The notes under the pieces: generated by a model
Database searches by the model: none
The model's input: the letters and a program-made list of their open reading frames with translations, nothing else
Told to the model about the DNA's origin: nothing
Assembly (NCBI GenBank): GCA_030685025.1
Contig: JAUXWC010000013.1
Span: 1 to 38,465, forward strand
DNA length: 38,465 nucleotides
Direction of reading: 5' to 3'
DNA from: Rhodoferax sp.
GTDB lineage: Bacteria; Pseudomonadota; Gammaproteobacteria; Burkholderiales; Burkholderiaceae_C
Position numbers and translations under genes: made by a program
In this document: positions 15,144 through 23,031 of the stretch, one piece after another
Layout: the number at the start of each line of letters is the position of its first letter
Numbering within the stretch: position 1 is the first letter of the stretch

Positions 15144-17154
15144 GACGCTGACGCAACACACCACCTTGTGCCGGCGCGAGGCCGGGGCCTATTTGCAGGC
15201 CTTGCAGTCGGGCGACGAGGTGGTGGTGGCCTGCACCCAGGAGAAGCGCCTGTTCACCGAGCTGGCCGTCGAGGCCAAGGCGCAGGTGGCGGTGCTGCGT
15301 TTTGTCAACATTCGCGAGATGGGCGGCTGGAGCAAGGATGCCAAACAGGCCAGTCCCAAAATCGCCGCCCTGCTGGCGGCCGCCCACTTGCCCGAGAGCG
15401 AGCCGGTGACAACGGTGCGCTACCAAAGTGGCGGGCGCCTGCTCATCATCGGGGCGCTGGATGCTGCCGAGCGTGCCGCCGGGTTGCTGGGGGAGGACCT
15501 GGACATCACCCTGCTGGCGCAGGGTGCGGGGCAGGGTGGCGGCATGCAGGAACGCCGTTACCCGGTGCTCTCGGGCAAGATCGACCACTTGACCGGCTGG
15601 CTGGGCGCATTTGCGCTGCGCCTGAAGCGCAGCAACGCCATTGACCTCGATCTGTGCACCCGTTGCAATGCCTGCCTGGTGGCCTGCCCCGAGGGCGCCA
15701 TCGGGCTGGATTACCAGATCGACACGGCGCTGTGCAAGGCCCACCGCGACTGCGTCAAGGCCTGCGGTGCCGCGGGGGCGATTGACTTCAACCGCGCCAG
15801 CGACACCCAGAACGAATCCTTTGACCTGGTGCTGGACCTGCGGGCCACACCGGCCTTCTCGCAGCATGCCGTCCCGCAGGGTTATCTGCAGTGGGACGGG
15901 CGTGATGTGGCGCCCCTGCTGCAACTGCGCGCCTTGGTGGGAGAGTTCGAAAAACCGCGCTTCGTGTCGTACCGCCAGAAGTTGTGCGCCCACAGCCGCA
16001 ACGAGAAAGTGGGCTGCAACGCCTGCGTCGATGTGTGCTCGGCTTCGGCCATTGTTAGCGAGCGCGACAAAAACCAGATCAAGGTCAACCCGCAACTGTG
16101 TATTGGCTGCGGCACGTGCAGCACCGTGTGCCCAACCGGTGCCCTGAGCTTTGCTTACCCGCGCGCCAACGAACAGGGCACCAGGCTCAAGACCCTGCTG
16201 GGTACTTACGCCCGCGCCGGCGGCAAGCACGCCGCGTTGTTGCTGCACAGCCAGGAGGCCGGTGCGGGCCTGCTGGGCGACCTGGGCCGCGCCGCCCGGC
16301 TGGATGCCGACACCCACGGCGTGCCCGCGCGGGTGTTGCCCGTGGCGCTGTGGCATACCTCGTCGATCGGCTTGGAGTTGTGGCTGACGGCCATCGCCTA
16401 TGGCGCCTCCCAGGTCTGGGTGCTGTTGACGGACGAAGAGGCGCCACAGTACCGCGAGGCACTACAAGCCCAGATGGACGTGGCCCAAGCCATCCTCACA
16501 GGCCTGGGCTATGCCGGCCAGCACCTGCGCCTGTTGCACGCCAAGGATGCGCGCGACCTGGCCGAACTGGACCGATCGCTGCGGGCACAGCCTGCGCAGG
16601 GCGTCAACCGGTCAGCCACTTTCGCGGTGCAGGCCGACAAACGCGCCACGCTGGAGCTTGCGCTTGATCACCTGGTGGCACAGGCTGCGGCCAAGCCAGA
16701 GTTGATTGCCTTGCCTGCCGTCGGCTCGCCGCTGGGTGGACTGGCGATCAACAAGGACACATGCACGCTGTGCCTGGCCTGTGTCAGTGCTTGCCCAGCC
16801 GCTGCCCTGCAAGACAACCAGCAGGCGCCGCAACTGCGCTTGATCGAGAAGAACTGCGTGCAGTGTGGCCTGTGTGTCAAGACTTGCCCGGAGAAGTCTC
16901 TGGCGCTGCTGCCGCAACTGCGCCTGGCGCCCGAACGCGCTCAAAGCGTGGTGCTCAATGAGGCGCAGCCCTATGCTTGCGTGCGCTGCGGCAAGCCCTT
17001 CGGCACGCTCAAGGGCATTGAGGCCATGCTGGGCAAGCTGGTGGGCCACAGCATGTTCCAGGGCGCTGCTCTGGAGCGCCTCAAAATGTGCGGCGACTGC
17101 CGCGTGATCGACATCTATTCGGCCGACAACGAGAGCAGGATCACCGACCTATGA
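15070..17154 (+). CDS. Large multi-cluster 4Fe-4S ferredoxin protein of the formate dehydrogenase cluster
   Basis: A 694-residue cytoplasmic protein with many iron-sulfur motifs: C196-C199-C202-C206 (CTRCNACLVACP), C222/C228/C232, C316-C319-C323, C344-C347-C350-C354 (CIGCGTCSTVCP), a further pair near residues 565-610 (CTLCLACVSACP and CVQCGLCVKTCP), and a C-terminal CxxC...CxxC pair (CVRC, CGDC). It therefore looks like an electron-transfer or cluster-transfer scaffold, not an enzyme. It starts inside the DUF3306 gene and ends in an ATGA overlap with the chaperone gene. Proteins of this type accompany formate dehydrogenase operons in related bacteria, but the exact role is not known. Confidence 0.85.
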   Translation: MPTLICDCNQTMPLDPKSLGAALNETLTQHTTLCRREAGAYLQALQSGDEVVVACTQEKRLFTELAVEAKAQVAVLRFVNIREMGGWSKDAKQASPKIAALLAAAHLPESEPVTTVRYQSGGRLLIIGALDAAERAAGLLGEDLDITLLAQGAGQGGGMQERRYPVLSGKIDHLTGWLGAFALRLKRSNAIDLDLCTRCNACLVACPEGAIGLDYQIDTALCKAHRDCVKACGAAGAIDFNRASDTQNESFDLVLDLRATPAFSQHAVPQGYLQWDGRDVAPLLQLRALVGEFEKPRFVSYRQKLCAHSRNEKVGCNACVDVCSASAIVSERDKNQIKVNPQLCIGCGTCSTVCPTGALSFAYPRANEQGTRLKTLLGTYARAGGKHAALLLHSQEAGAGLLGDLGRAARLDADTHGVPARVLPVALWHTSSIGLELWLTAIAYGASQVWVLLTDEEAPQYREALQAQMDVAQAILTGLGYAGQHLRLLHAKDARDLAELDRSLRAQPAQGVNRSATFAVQADKRATLELALDHLVAQAAAKPELIALPAVGSPLGGLAINKDTCTLCLACVSACPAAALQDNQQAPQLRLIEKNCVQCGLCVKTCPEKSLALLPQLRLAPERAQSVVLNEAQPYACVRCGKPFGTLKGIEAMLGKLVGHSMFQGAALERLKMCGDCRVIDIYSADNESRITDL

Positions 17155-17783
17155 ACCTCCGCCTTACCCCAGACAGCAGCGCGGGCAGCAGCGCCCTGGA
17201 TTTTGAGGCCGCCCGCGCCGAACTCTACGGCCTGCTGGCAGCGCTGTACTACGCCGCGCCAACACCCGACATGCTGGCGCAATTGCGGGTCGCGGTGACC
17301 GAAGCCCCGGCCGCCGGCGGCTTTCTGGAAGAGCCCTGGCGCGCTTTGGTGGGTGCCGCGCGGGAGCAGGACAACAACAGCCTGGGCGCCGAATACGACG
17401 CCTTGTTTGGCGGCATCGGCAAGCCCGAGGTCTACCTGTACGGTTCGCACTACCTGAGCGGTTTCCTCAACGAAAAACCGCTGGCCGCCTTGCGCACCGA
17501 TCTGATGCGGCTGGGCCTGGCGCGTGACGACGCCATGCGGGAGACCGAAGACCACATTGCCTGCCTGTGCGAAGTCATGCGTTACCTGATTGCCGGTGAC
17601 GACGCGGCGGTGGCCAACCTGGCCCAGCAGCGCGCCTTCTTTGCCACGCATCTGCAACCCTGGGTGATGACCCTGTGCGACACCTTGCAGGCGCACCCCA
17701 AGGCGCGCTTCTACGCGGCTTTGGCTGAGCTGACCCGCGCCTTCATGGGTGTCGAGGCGCAGGGTTTCGACATGCTGGATTGA
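17151..17783 (+). CDS. TorD/DmsD-family molybdoenzyme chaperone
   Basis: A 210-residue, mostly helical protein. Family features include ARAELYGLLAALYYAAPTPD, EYDALFGGIGKPEVYLYGSH, and FMGVEAQGFDML at the C-terminus. TorD-type chaperones bind twin-arginine signals or apo-molybdoenzymes until the cofactor is inserted. It overlaps the ferredoxin gene by 4 bp (ATGA) and is last in the DUF3305-DUF3306-ferredoxin-chaperone run. The client would normally be a formate dehydrogenase encoded next, but none follows here. Confidence 0.85.
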   Translation: MNLRLTPDSSAGSSALDFEAARAELYGLLAALYYAAPTPDMLAQLRVAVTEAPAAGGFLEEPWRALVGAAREQDNNSLGAEYDALFGGIGKPEVYLYGSHYLSGFLNEKPLAALRTDLMRLGLARDDAMRETEDHIACLCEVMRYLIAGDDAAVANLAQQRAFFATHLQPWVMTLCDTLQAHPKARFYAALAELTRAFMGVEAQGFDMLD

Positions 17784-17895
17784 GGGCACATTTGGCCGAC
17801 ATGCCCAGACAACAGGCTTGCATAACGCCTGCATAACGCTAGCTTGAGTAATCTCCAACCGCTGCTTGTCGGTCGCTTCGCTCCGGAGTAATCCG

Positions 17896-17991
17896 ATGCC
17901 TGACGATCACAAGGAGCGCACGGGCGCATCGCGCGACCAACGCGCTGGTGTTGCAAGCTGTGATTTGCAGACTCTACTGCCAACCTATTAG
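17896..17991 (+). CDS. Possible 31-residue ORF coupled to the small secreted peptide gene
   Basis: ATG 17896 is preceded by GGAG (17885-17888) at good spacing and opens a 31-codon frame beginning MPDDHKERTGASRDQRAG and ending LPTY. Its TAG stop (17989-17991) overlaps the AGGAG ribosome site of the next small gene, an arrangement that allows coupling. No domain or similarity is recognised. It could be a leader peptide, a second small product, or chance. Confidence 0.3.
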   Translation: MPDDHKERTGASRDQRAGVASCDLQTLLPTY

Positions 17992-18000
17992 GAGTGAAGA

Positions 18001-18237
18001 ATGAGAAACCTTTTGTTGCTGGGTTTGATGGCCGTGATCACCTCGGCCGCAGTCGCCGCAGTTGGCCAAACGCCGATGGCGAGCGCGCCACAGCGTCCGA
18101 CGGCGGGCGTCACTGCGCCGTCCCAGATCGACGCCAAGGGCACTGTTTCAGACAAGTCCCAGACCGTCGCGCTCAGTGCCATCAATTGCGGCTTCATCTG
18201 TGATTCGTTTGGTCGCTGTCGCCGCGTTTGCTGGTGA
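18001..18237 (+). CDS. Small secreted peptide with C-x3-C-x5-C-x3-C tail, unknown function
   Basis: A 78-residue protein with a well-placed ribosome site (AGGAG, 17990-17994). Residues 1-20 are a signal peptide (MRNLLLLGLMAVITSAAVAA). Residues 21-60 are a low-complexity spacer rich in Ala, Pro, Ser and Thr. The last 16 residues carry four cysteines in symmetric spacing (C63, C67, C73, C77; NCGFICDSFGRCRRVCW), with a glycine and basic residues in the centre, and end in Trp just before the stop. The spacing would suit a disulfide-laddered beta-hairpin in the periplasm. The gene is not recognised. It follows the formate dehydrogenase accessory genes in the same direction and ends 6 bp from the convergent fhs gene. 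Confidence 0.65.
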   Translation: MRNLLLLGLMAVITSAAVAAVGQTPMASAPQRPTAGVTAPSQIDAKGTVSDKSQTVALSAINCGFICDSFGRCRRVCW

Positions 18238-18243
18238 ACCCGG

Positions 18244-19923
18244 TCAACACAGTCCCGTGATGCGTCCGTCGTCGTCGATGTCCATGCGCATGGAGGCGGG
18301 CTCCTTGGGCAGGCCGGGCATGGTCATCACGTCGCCGCAAATCATCACCACGAACTCGGCCCCGGCAGCCAGTCTAACTTCGCGGATATTGACCATGTGA
18401 CCGCTGGGCGCGCCGCGCAGCTCGGGGTCGGTGGAAAACGAATACTGGGTCTTGGCCACGCAGACCGGGTAATGACCGTAACCACCGGCCTGAAGTTGCG
18501 CAATCTTGGCGCGCACCGATGAGTTGGCGGAAATGTCGGATGCGCCGTAGATCTGCTGGGCCACCGTGCGAATCTTGTCCCACAGCGTCTGTTCATCCGC
18601 GTACACATAGCGCATGTCGGCGGTGCCCGCCTCAACCAGTTGCACCACCGCGTGCGCCAGGTCCTCGGCCCCGCCGGAGCCGCACGCCCAGTGGCGAGCC
18701 ACTACCACGGGCACGCCGCGCCGGGCCATGTTGCGGCGCACCACCTGAAGCTCGTCCTCGGTGTCCGACTCGTAGGCGTTGACCGCCACCACGCAGGGCA
18801 ATCCGTAGTGGTTGCGCACGTTGTCCACATGGCGTTCGAGGTTGACGATGCCACGTTCGACCGCTTGCGCGTTCGCGACATCGAATTGAAGGGGCTCGGC
18901 CCCGCCATGGTGGCGCAGTGCCCGCAAGGTGGCCACCACCACCGCTACGTCGGGGCGCAGGCCCGACTTGCGGCACTTGATGTCGATGAACTTCTCGGCG
19001 CCCAGGTCCGCGCCAAAACCAGCCTCGGTGACCACGTACTCGCCCAGCTTGAGCGCGGCGCGCGTGGCCATCACGGTGTTGCAACCGTGGGCAATGTTGG
19101 CGAATGGCCCGCCATGCACCAGGGCCAGGTTGTTCTCCAGTGTCTGCACCAGATTTGGTTTGATCGCGTCCTTGAGCAGCGTGGCCATGGCGCCATGCGC
19201 CTGCAGGTCACTGGCGCGCACCGCTTGCATCCCTCGCGTGTAGCCCACAATGATGTTGCCCAGGCGGGCCTTGAGGTCCTTGCGTGAGGCGGCCAGGCAA
19301 AAGATGGCCATCACTTCGGAGGCGGCCACGATGTCAAAACCGTCTTCGCGCGGGAAACCGTTGCCGGGGCCGCCCAGGCCCACGACGGTCGAACGCATGG
19401 CGCGGTCGTTCATATCCATCACCCTTCGCCAGACTATGCGCCGGGGGTCAATGGCCAGCGCATTGCCGTGGTGGATGTGGTTGTCGATTAGCGCCGCCAG
19501 CAAGTTGTGCGCCAGCGCAATCGCATGGAAGTCACCGGTGAAGTGCAGGTTGATGTCCTCCATCGGCACCACCTGCGCCAAGCCGCCACCGGCGGCGCCA
19601 CCCTTCATGCCGAACACCGGTCCCAGCGAGGGCTCGCGCAGGGCCATCACGGTGCGTTTGCCGATGCGGTTGAGCGCGTCACCCAGGCCCACCGTGGTGG
19701 TGGTCTTGCCTTCGCCGGCTGGCGTTGGGCTGATGGCGGTCACCAGCACCAGTTTGCCGTCGGGCCGGTCGGCCAGGGTGTCGAGCCACTTCAGATCGAT
19801 TTTGGCCTTGAAGTGACCATAGGGTTCCAGCGCCTCGGCGGGAATGCCCAGGCGTTCACGGGCCAGGTCGATGATGGGCCACATGCTGGCGGACTGTGCG
19901 ATCTCGATGTCGGTGCGTGTCAC
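18244..19923 (-). CDS. fhs: Formate-tetrahydrofolate ligase
   Basis: A 559-residue cytoplasmic enzyme that joins formate to tetrahydrofolate with ATP, giving 10-formyl-THF for purine and C1 metabolism. The P-loop [14 protein letters not shown] lies near residues 67-80, followed by the family blocks [29 protein letters not shown], and [19 protein letters not shown]. Length is normal for the family. It is read toward the small-peptide gene. In this window it is the assimilatory counterpart of the formate-oxidising enzyme encoded at 276-4923. Confidence 0.96.
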   Translation of the reverse strand: MTRTDIEIAQSASMWPIIDLARERLGIPAEALEPYGHFKAKIDLKWLDTLADRPDGKLVLVTAISPTPAGEGKTTTTVGLGDALNRIGKRTVMALREPSLGPVFGMKGGAAGGGLAQVVPMEDINLHFTGDFHAIALAHNLLAALIDNHIHHGNALAIDPRRIVWRRVMDMNDRAMRSTVVGLGGPGNGFPREDGFDIVAASEVMAIFCLAASRKDLKARLGNIIVGYTRGMQAVRASDLQAHGAMATLLKDAIKPNLVQTLENNLALVHGGPFANIAHGCNTVMATRAALKLGEYVVTEAGFGADLGAEKFIDIKCRKSGLRPDVAVVVATLRALRHHGGAEPLQFDVANAQAVERGIVNLERHVDNVRNHYGLPCVVAVNAYESDTEDELQVVRRNMARRGVPVVVARHWACGSGGAEDLAHAVVQLVEAGTADMRYVYADEQTLWDKIRTVAQQIYGASDISANSSVRAKIAQLQAGGYGHYPVCVAKTQYSFSTDPELRGAPSGHMVNIREVRLAAGAEFVVMICGDVMTMPGLPKEPASMRMDIDDDGRITGLC

Positions 19924-20437
19924 GGTAACCCCTTTGTCTCAACGATGAATGCCCGATTCTGTCAGTAACTGTGAGTGGCCGAATATCAGCGTGAACGCGC
20001 GCGGCTAGGGGCAACTCTGGTGAGCGCCGCCGCTTGCGGTAGGTCGGGTGTGTGGCCAGGGCCATTGGCTCCGAGGCGGTTGGCGGGATCAGGCCGATCC
20101 GTCGGGCGATGTGGGAATTCCATCAGGGCAGCGCCCACCGTCCACGACGACCACAGGTCGGGACTCAGGCTCTTGCCTGGTGTCCCGTTCGTGCTACCGG
20201 TGGACCGGGGTGACGCAACGCTGCCATCGACAAAGGAAGTCTTTCAAATCGCGCGCACCAGCCGCACGAAGGGGGCTTTGCTGCCGGTGTTGCCGTACAC
20301 GTGGCCATTGCCGAAATTGACAATCCAGGCGTTGAGGTTGTCGCTCGCCTGCGGGCGGGTCGCCCAGAACATCGCGGCCGCGGCGGGCGTGAGCCAGTAA
20401 TATCGGCGGACCTTACTGACACGCCACAGGTGAACGC
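19924..20437. other. Intergenic region upstream of fhs and the hydrolase gene
   Basis: This 514-bp gap separates divergent fhs and the alpha/beta hydrolase gene, so it should hold both promoters; no convincing -35/-10 pair or operator was picked out by eye. Its right half contains the reverse-strand DUF1566 remnant. The left part (19930-20240) shows no supportable coding frame. Confidence 0.5.
20244..20402 (-). pseudogene. DUF1566/Lcl-type domain, C-terminal remnant
   Basis: The reverse frame reads YYWLTPAAAAMFWATRPQAS then NAWIVNFGNGHVYGNTG and ends VRLVRAI with a stop at 20244-20246. DUF1566 domains typically end in a YWSST...AW.V.F..G.V......VRLVR pattern, so this looks like the last 50 residues of such a protein. 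The rest is missing: upstream sequence in this strand runs into the hydrolase gene with no further similarity. Confidence 0.5.
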
Positions 20438-21298
20438 ATGAGATTTTCCGAAGACAAGCTGGCCTCACTGACCTGCAGTGACCGGGTCGGCCGACCCATC
20501 CATATCTGGACGCCGCCACATCCCAAGGCCGTGATTCTGGCCTTGCATGGCGGCATGGCGCATGCGGGTGACTACGTGACCCCGGCCTTGTACTTCCGGG
20601 ACAAGGCTTACGCCACGGTGGCGTTTGACATGTGTGGACATGACCAGAAGAAGCGGGTCGACATCCCCGGCTTTGACAGCTTCCTGGACGACGCGGAGTT
20701 GTTCCTGCGATGGGTCAAAGCCAACTATCCCGGCCTGCCGGTCTTCGTGATGGGGCATTCCATGGGGGCCTTGATCGCTTCCCACCTGGCGCTTGGACGC
20801 TTTGCCAAGGACCAGGACATCAAGGGCTACATCCTGTCCTCGCCGTACTACGTCAATGCGGTCAAGGTGCCCAAGTTGCTGCTGTGGTTTTCGAGTTCGC
20901 TGGCCAAGGCCTTCCCGAAGCTCAAAGTGCCGCTGGAGCCCTTGACTGATTCCTTGACCCACGACCAAACCATTACCGCACGGCACTTTGTGGACGAGAA
21001 GGACCATATCCGCGCCACCGAGGTGAGCTTTCGTTTTGCCGCCGCGTTGTTGGGCGCGCAAACCGCCTTGATTGGTAAGCTGTCCGGGTGCGCGCATCCG
21101 GTGTTCGCCGTGGTGGCGGGGGACGACAAGCTGGCCGATGCCACCGCGACGCAGGCCATGTTGAAGACCATCCCGGCGACGCTGTTGGAGCAGCACCTCT
21201 ACCCCGACAATTTCCATGAGAATTTCAACGAGATCAACCGGGACATCATCTTTGGCGATATCCTGCGTTGGCTTGAGCAGCGCCTGAGCAAGGCCTGA
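20438..21298 (+). CDS. Alpha/beta hydrolase, monoacylglycerol lipase/lysophospholipase type
   Basis: A 286-residue serine hydrolase. The nucleophile elbow is GHSMG (106-110, S108), the acid is in AGDDKLAD (D229 or D230) and the histidine is H260 in DNFHENFNE. ALHGGMAHAGDY (35-46) carries the oxyanion-hole region, and the cap contains KVPKLLLWFSSSLAKAFPKL. No signal peptide is seen, so it is probably cytoplasmic or loosely membrane bound, acting on monoacylglycerols or lysophospholipids. The exact substrate is not readable. Confidence 0.85.
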   Translation: MRFSEDKLASLTCSDRVGRPIHIWTPPHPKAVILALHGGMAHAGDYVTPALYFRDKAYATVAFDMCGHDQKKRVDIPGFDSFLDDAELFLRWVKANYPGLPVFVMGHSMGALIASHLALGRFAKDQDIKGYILSSPYYVNAVKVPKLLLWFSSSLAKAFPKLKVPLEPLTDSLTHDQTITARHFVDEKDHIRATEVSFRFAAALLGAQTALIGKLSGCAHPVFAVVAGDDKLADATATQAMLKTIPATLLEQHLYPDNFHENFNEINRDIIFGDILRWLEQRLSKA

Positions 21299-21331
21299 TT
21301 GGCATGAAAGCCTTGCTGTTCGGGTGTTGAC

Positions 21332-21345
21332 TGCTATACATAGCA
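21332..21345. promoter_or_regulatory. Perfect palindrome upstream of the SDR gene, candidate operator
   Basis: TGCTATACATAGCA is a perfect inverted repeat with a 2-nt centre, 60 bp before the SDR start. A TTGACT (21327-21332) just upstream could be a -35, which would place the palindrome between -35 and -10. A dimeric repressor site is plausible; no regulator gene sits beside it. Confidence 0.35.
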
Positions 21346-21404
21346 TAGCTGACAATGACCATCAAGGCGCCTCGCCACGATACGGTTGATTGGATGGATT
21401 GCCC

Positions 21405-21968
21405 ATGAACCTGCAACTGACGGACTTGACCGCGGTGGTCACCGGTGGGTCGTCCGGTATCGGTGCGGCCATCGTGCGTGCCTTGGCCGAAGAAGGCTGC
21501 TCGGTGCACTTTTGCGCCCGCCATCAGGCAAGTATTGATCTGGCTCTGCGGGCCTGTGATGGTTTGCCGGGTCGGGTGCAAGCCGTGGCACTCGACGTCA
21601 CCGACGCCGCGCGGTTCAACGACTGGCTGGCCGAGATTACGGCCTTCGATATCTTCATTCCCAACGTCAGTGCCTTGTCCAAGGAATGGGAGCGGGCGCT
21701 GCGGACGGACGTTCAAGCCACCGTCGACAACACCGAAGCGGCCGCACCCTATGTGGCGCGTTCGGCGCACGGCGCCATCACGTACATTGGCTCCAAGGCG
21801 TCCTCGCTGGCGGCGCCCCATTCAGCGGCCTATGGTGCGGTCAAAGCCGCCATGGCGCATTACATGAAGTCTCTGGCCCTGCGTTTGTTGCCCGGGGTCA
21901 GGGTCAACGTGGTGTCGCCGGGTGACACCTTGTTTGACGGGGGCTCGGTGGCGCATGTTCGAGTCTGA
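21405..21968 (+). pseudogene. Short-chain dehydrogenase/reductase, C-terminally truncated
   Basis: From ATG 21405 the frame gives 187 residues of an SDR: nucleotide motif TGGSSGIGAAIVRALAE, a YxxxK-type active site in SAAYGAVKAAMAHYM, and the following VRVNVVSPGDTLFDGG block. SDRs of this type usually have 250-260 residues; here the frame ends a few residues after FDGG, so the last 60-70 residues, including substrate-loop and dimer helices, are missing. None of the three forward frames restores them before the next gene. It may be a decayed gene, although the cofactor domain is intact. Confidence 0.75.
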
Positions 21969-22054
21969 ATATCGGTCGATGCAGCCGCCGCGGCGCTTGT
22001 GCCGAGTGCGCTCTCGTTGTGCCACCCGCAGCGTGGTGCCAGGGCCTGTCGCGG

Positions 22055-22885
22055 ATGCATGATTCGCTCATCGCACGGGTGCTGGCCTGCGCGATGGCTG
22101 GCTTGGCAATGGTCGCCAGCGCAATGGATCTGCCCGCGCAGCGGCTGGTGCCCGGCGGTGTGGCGCGTCTTGCCTTGGGCGAATCCAGACTGCCGCCCAC
22201 GGCGAGTTTCAATGGTGTGCCGGTGTTGGTGGTGCAGGACGGCTCACAATGGCTGGCGCTGGTTGGCTTGGCGCTGAGCCAAGCGCCAGGCAGCGCCAAC
22301 CTGGTGGTGCGGCGCGGCGGTGACACCGAGACCCGGCTGGCGTTTGAGATTGCGCCGTTTTCGTACGCCGAGCAGCGGCTCACGGTTGCCCCCGGCCATG
22401 TCGCCTTGTCCAAGACCGACCTCGCACGTCATGAGCGCGAGCGCGCACACCTGGCGCAGGTGATGGCCACCTTCAGCGAGACCTTGCCGGCCAGCTTGCA
22501 GCTTGCGCAACCGTCGCCGGGTGTGCGTTCCAGTTCGTTTGGTTTGCGTCGGGTGTTTAACGGGCAGTCCCGCAATCCGCACAGCGGCATGGACATCGCC
22601 GCGGCAACCGGCACGCCCGTGGCCGCCGCCGCCGCGGGGCGGGTGATCGACACCGGCCACTACTTCTTCAACGGCAATACGGTTTGGCTGGATCACGGCT
22701 CGGGTCTGCTGACGATGTACTGCCATCTGTCCAGTATCACCGTCAAACCAGGTGATCAGGTGCAGGCAAGGGCCACCATTGGCACGGTCGGCGCCACCGG
22801 ACGGGCCACTGGGGCGCACCTGCATTGGTCGGTCAGCCTGAACCGGGCCATGGTCGACCCGGCGTTGTTTCTGTTGCCCCGCTGA
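22055..22885 (+). CDS. M23-family (LytM) peptidoglycan endopeptidase
   Basis: A 276-residue exported protein: signal peptide 1-24, an N-terminal beta-rich region (about 30-105), then an M23 zinc peptidase domain. Metal ligands are H176 and D180 (HSGMDIAA) and H257 in HLHW, with H224 (YCHLS) and H255 as catalytic histidines, so the active site looks complete. It would cut peptide cross-links in the cell wall. ATG 22055 places the signal peptide correctly; a TTG-type extension upstream lacks support. Its start lies 86 bp after the truncated SDR. Confidence 0.9.
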   Translation: MHDSLIARVLACAMAGLAMVASAMDLPAQRLVPGGVARLALGESRLPPTASFNGVPVLVVQDGSQWLALVGLALSQAPGSANLVVRRGGDTETRLAFEIAPFSYAEQRLTVAPGHVALSKTDLARHERERAHLAQVMATFSETLPASLQLAQPSPGVRSSSFGLRRVFNGQSRNPHSGMDIAAATGTPVAAAAAGRVIDTGHYFFNGNTVWLDHGSGLLTMYCHLSSITVKPGDQVQARATIGTVGATGRATGAHLHWSVSLNRAMVDPALFLLPR

Positions 22886-22911
22886 CTTACGACTTGTCCA
22901 CCATAGGCGCG

Positions 22912-23031
22912 TCAGTGAATCGACGCACTGCGAAGCTGGCTCGCGTACAAGTGTTCGAACACACGTGGTGAGCGCCGCAGTATGTCGTCCTGGTCAAAGG
23001 CGGCTTCGGCGGTGTAGCGGCGTCGGTTCAT
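22912..23031 (-). CDS. Possible 39-residue ORF coupled to fic
   Basis: The stop codon of the Fic gene overlaps an ATG (ATGA, 23028-23031), opening a frame of 39 residues that begins MNRRRYTAEAAFDQDDILRR and ends SQLRSASIH. It is not recognised. The overlap suggests translational coupling with fic; it could also be the trace of a longer gene that has been cut. Confidence 0.35.
   Translation of the reverse strand: MNRRRYTAEAAFDQDDILRRSPRVFEHLYASQLRSASIH

Noticed and set aside
14998-16356. A 452-codon reverse open frame opposite the polyferredoxin gene
   Set aside because: The forward frame shows many ordered cysteine motifs; the reverse one is shadow composition without motifs.
17820-17842. 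Short repeat GCATAACGC occurring twice near 17819-17839, considered as an iteron or CRISPR-like unit
   Set aside because: Only two copies 11 bp apart, with no further units or spacer pattern; most likely chance or a minor regulatory repeat.
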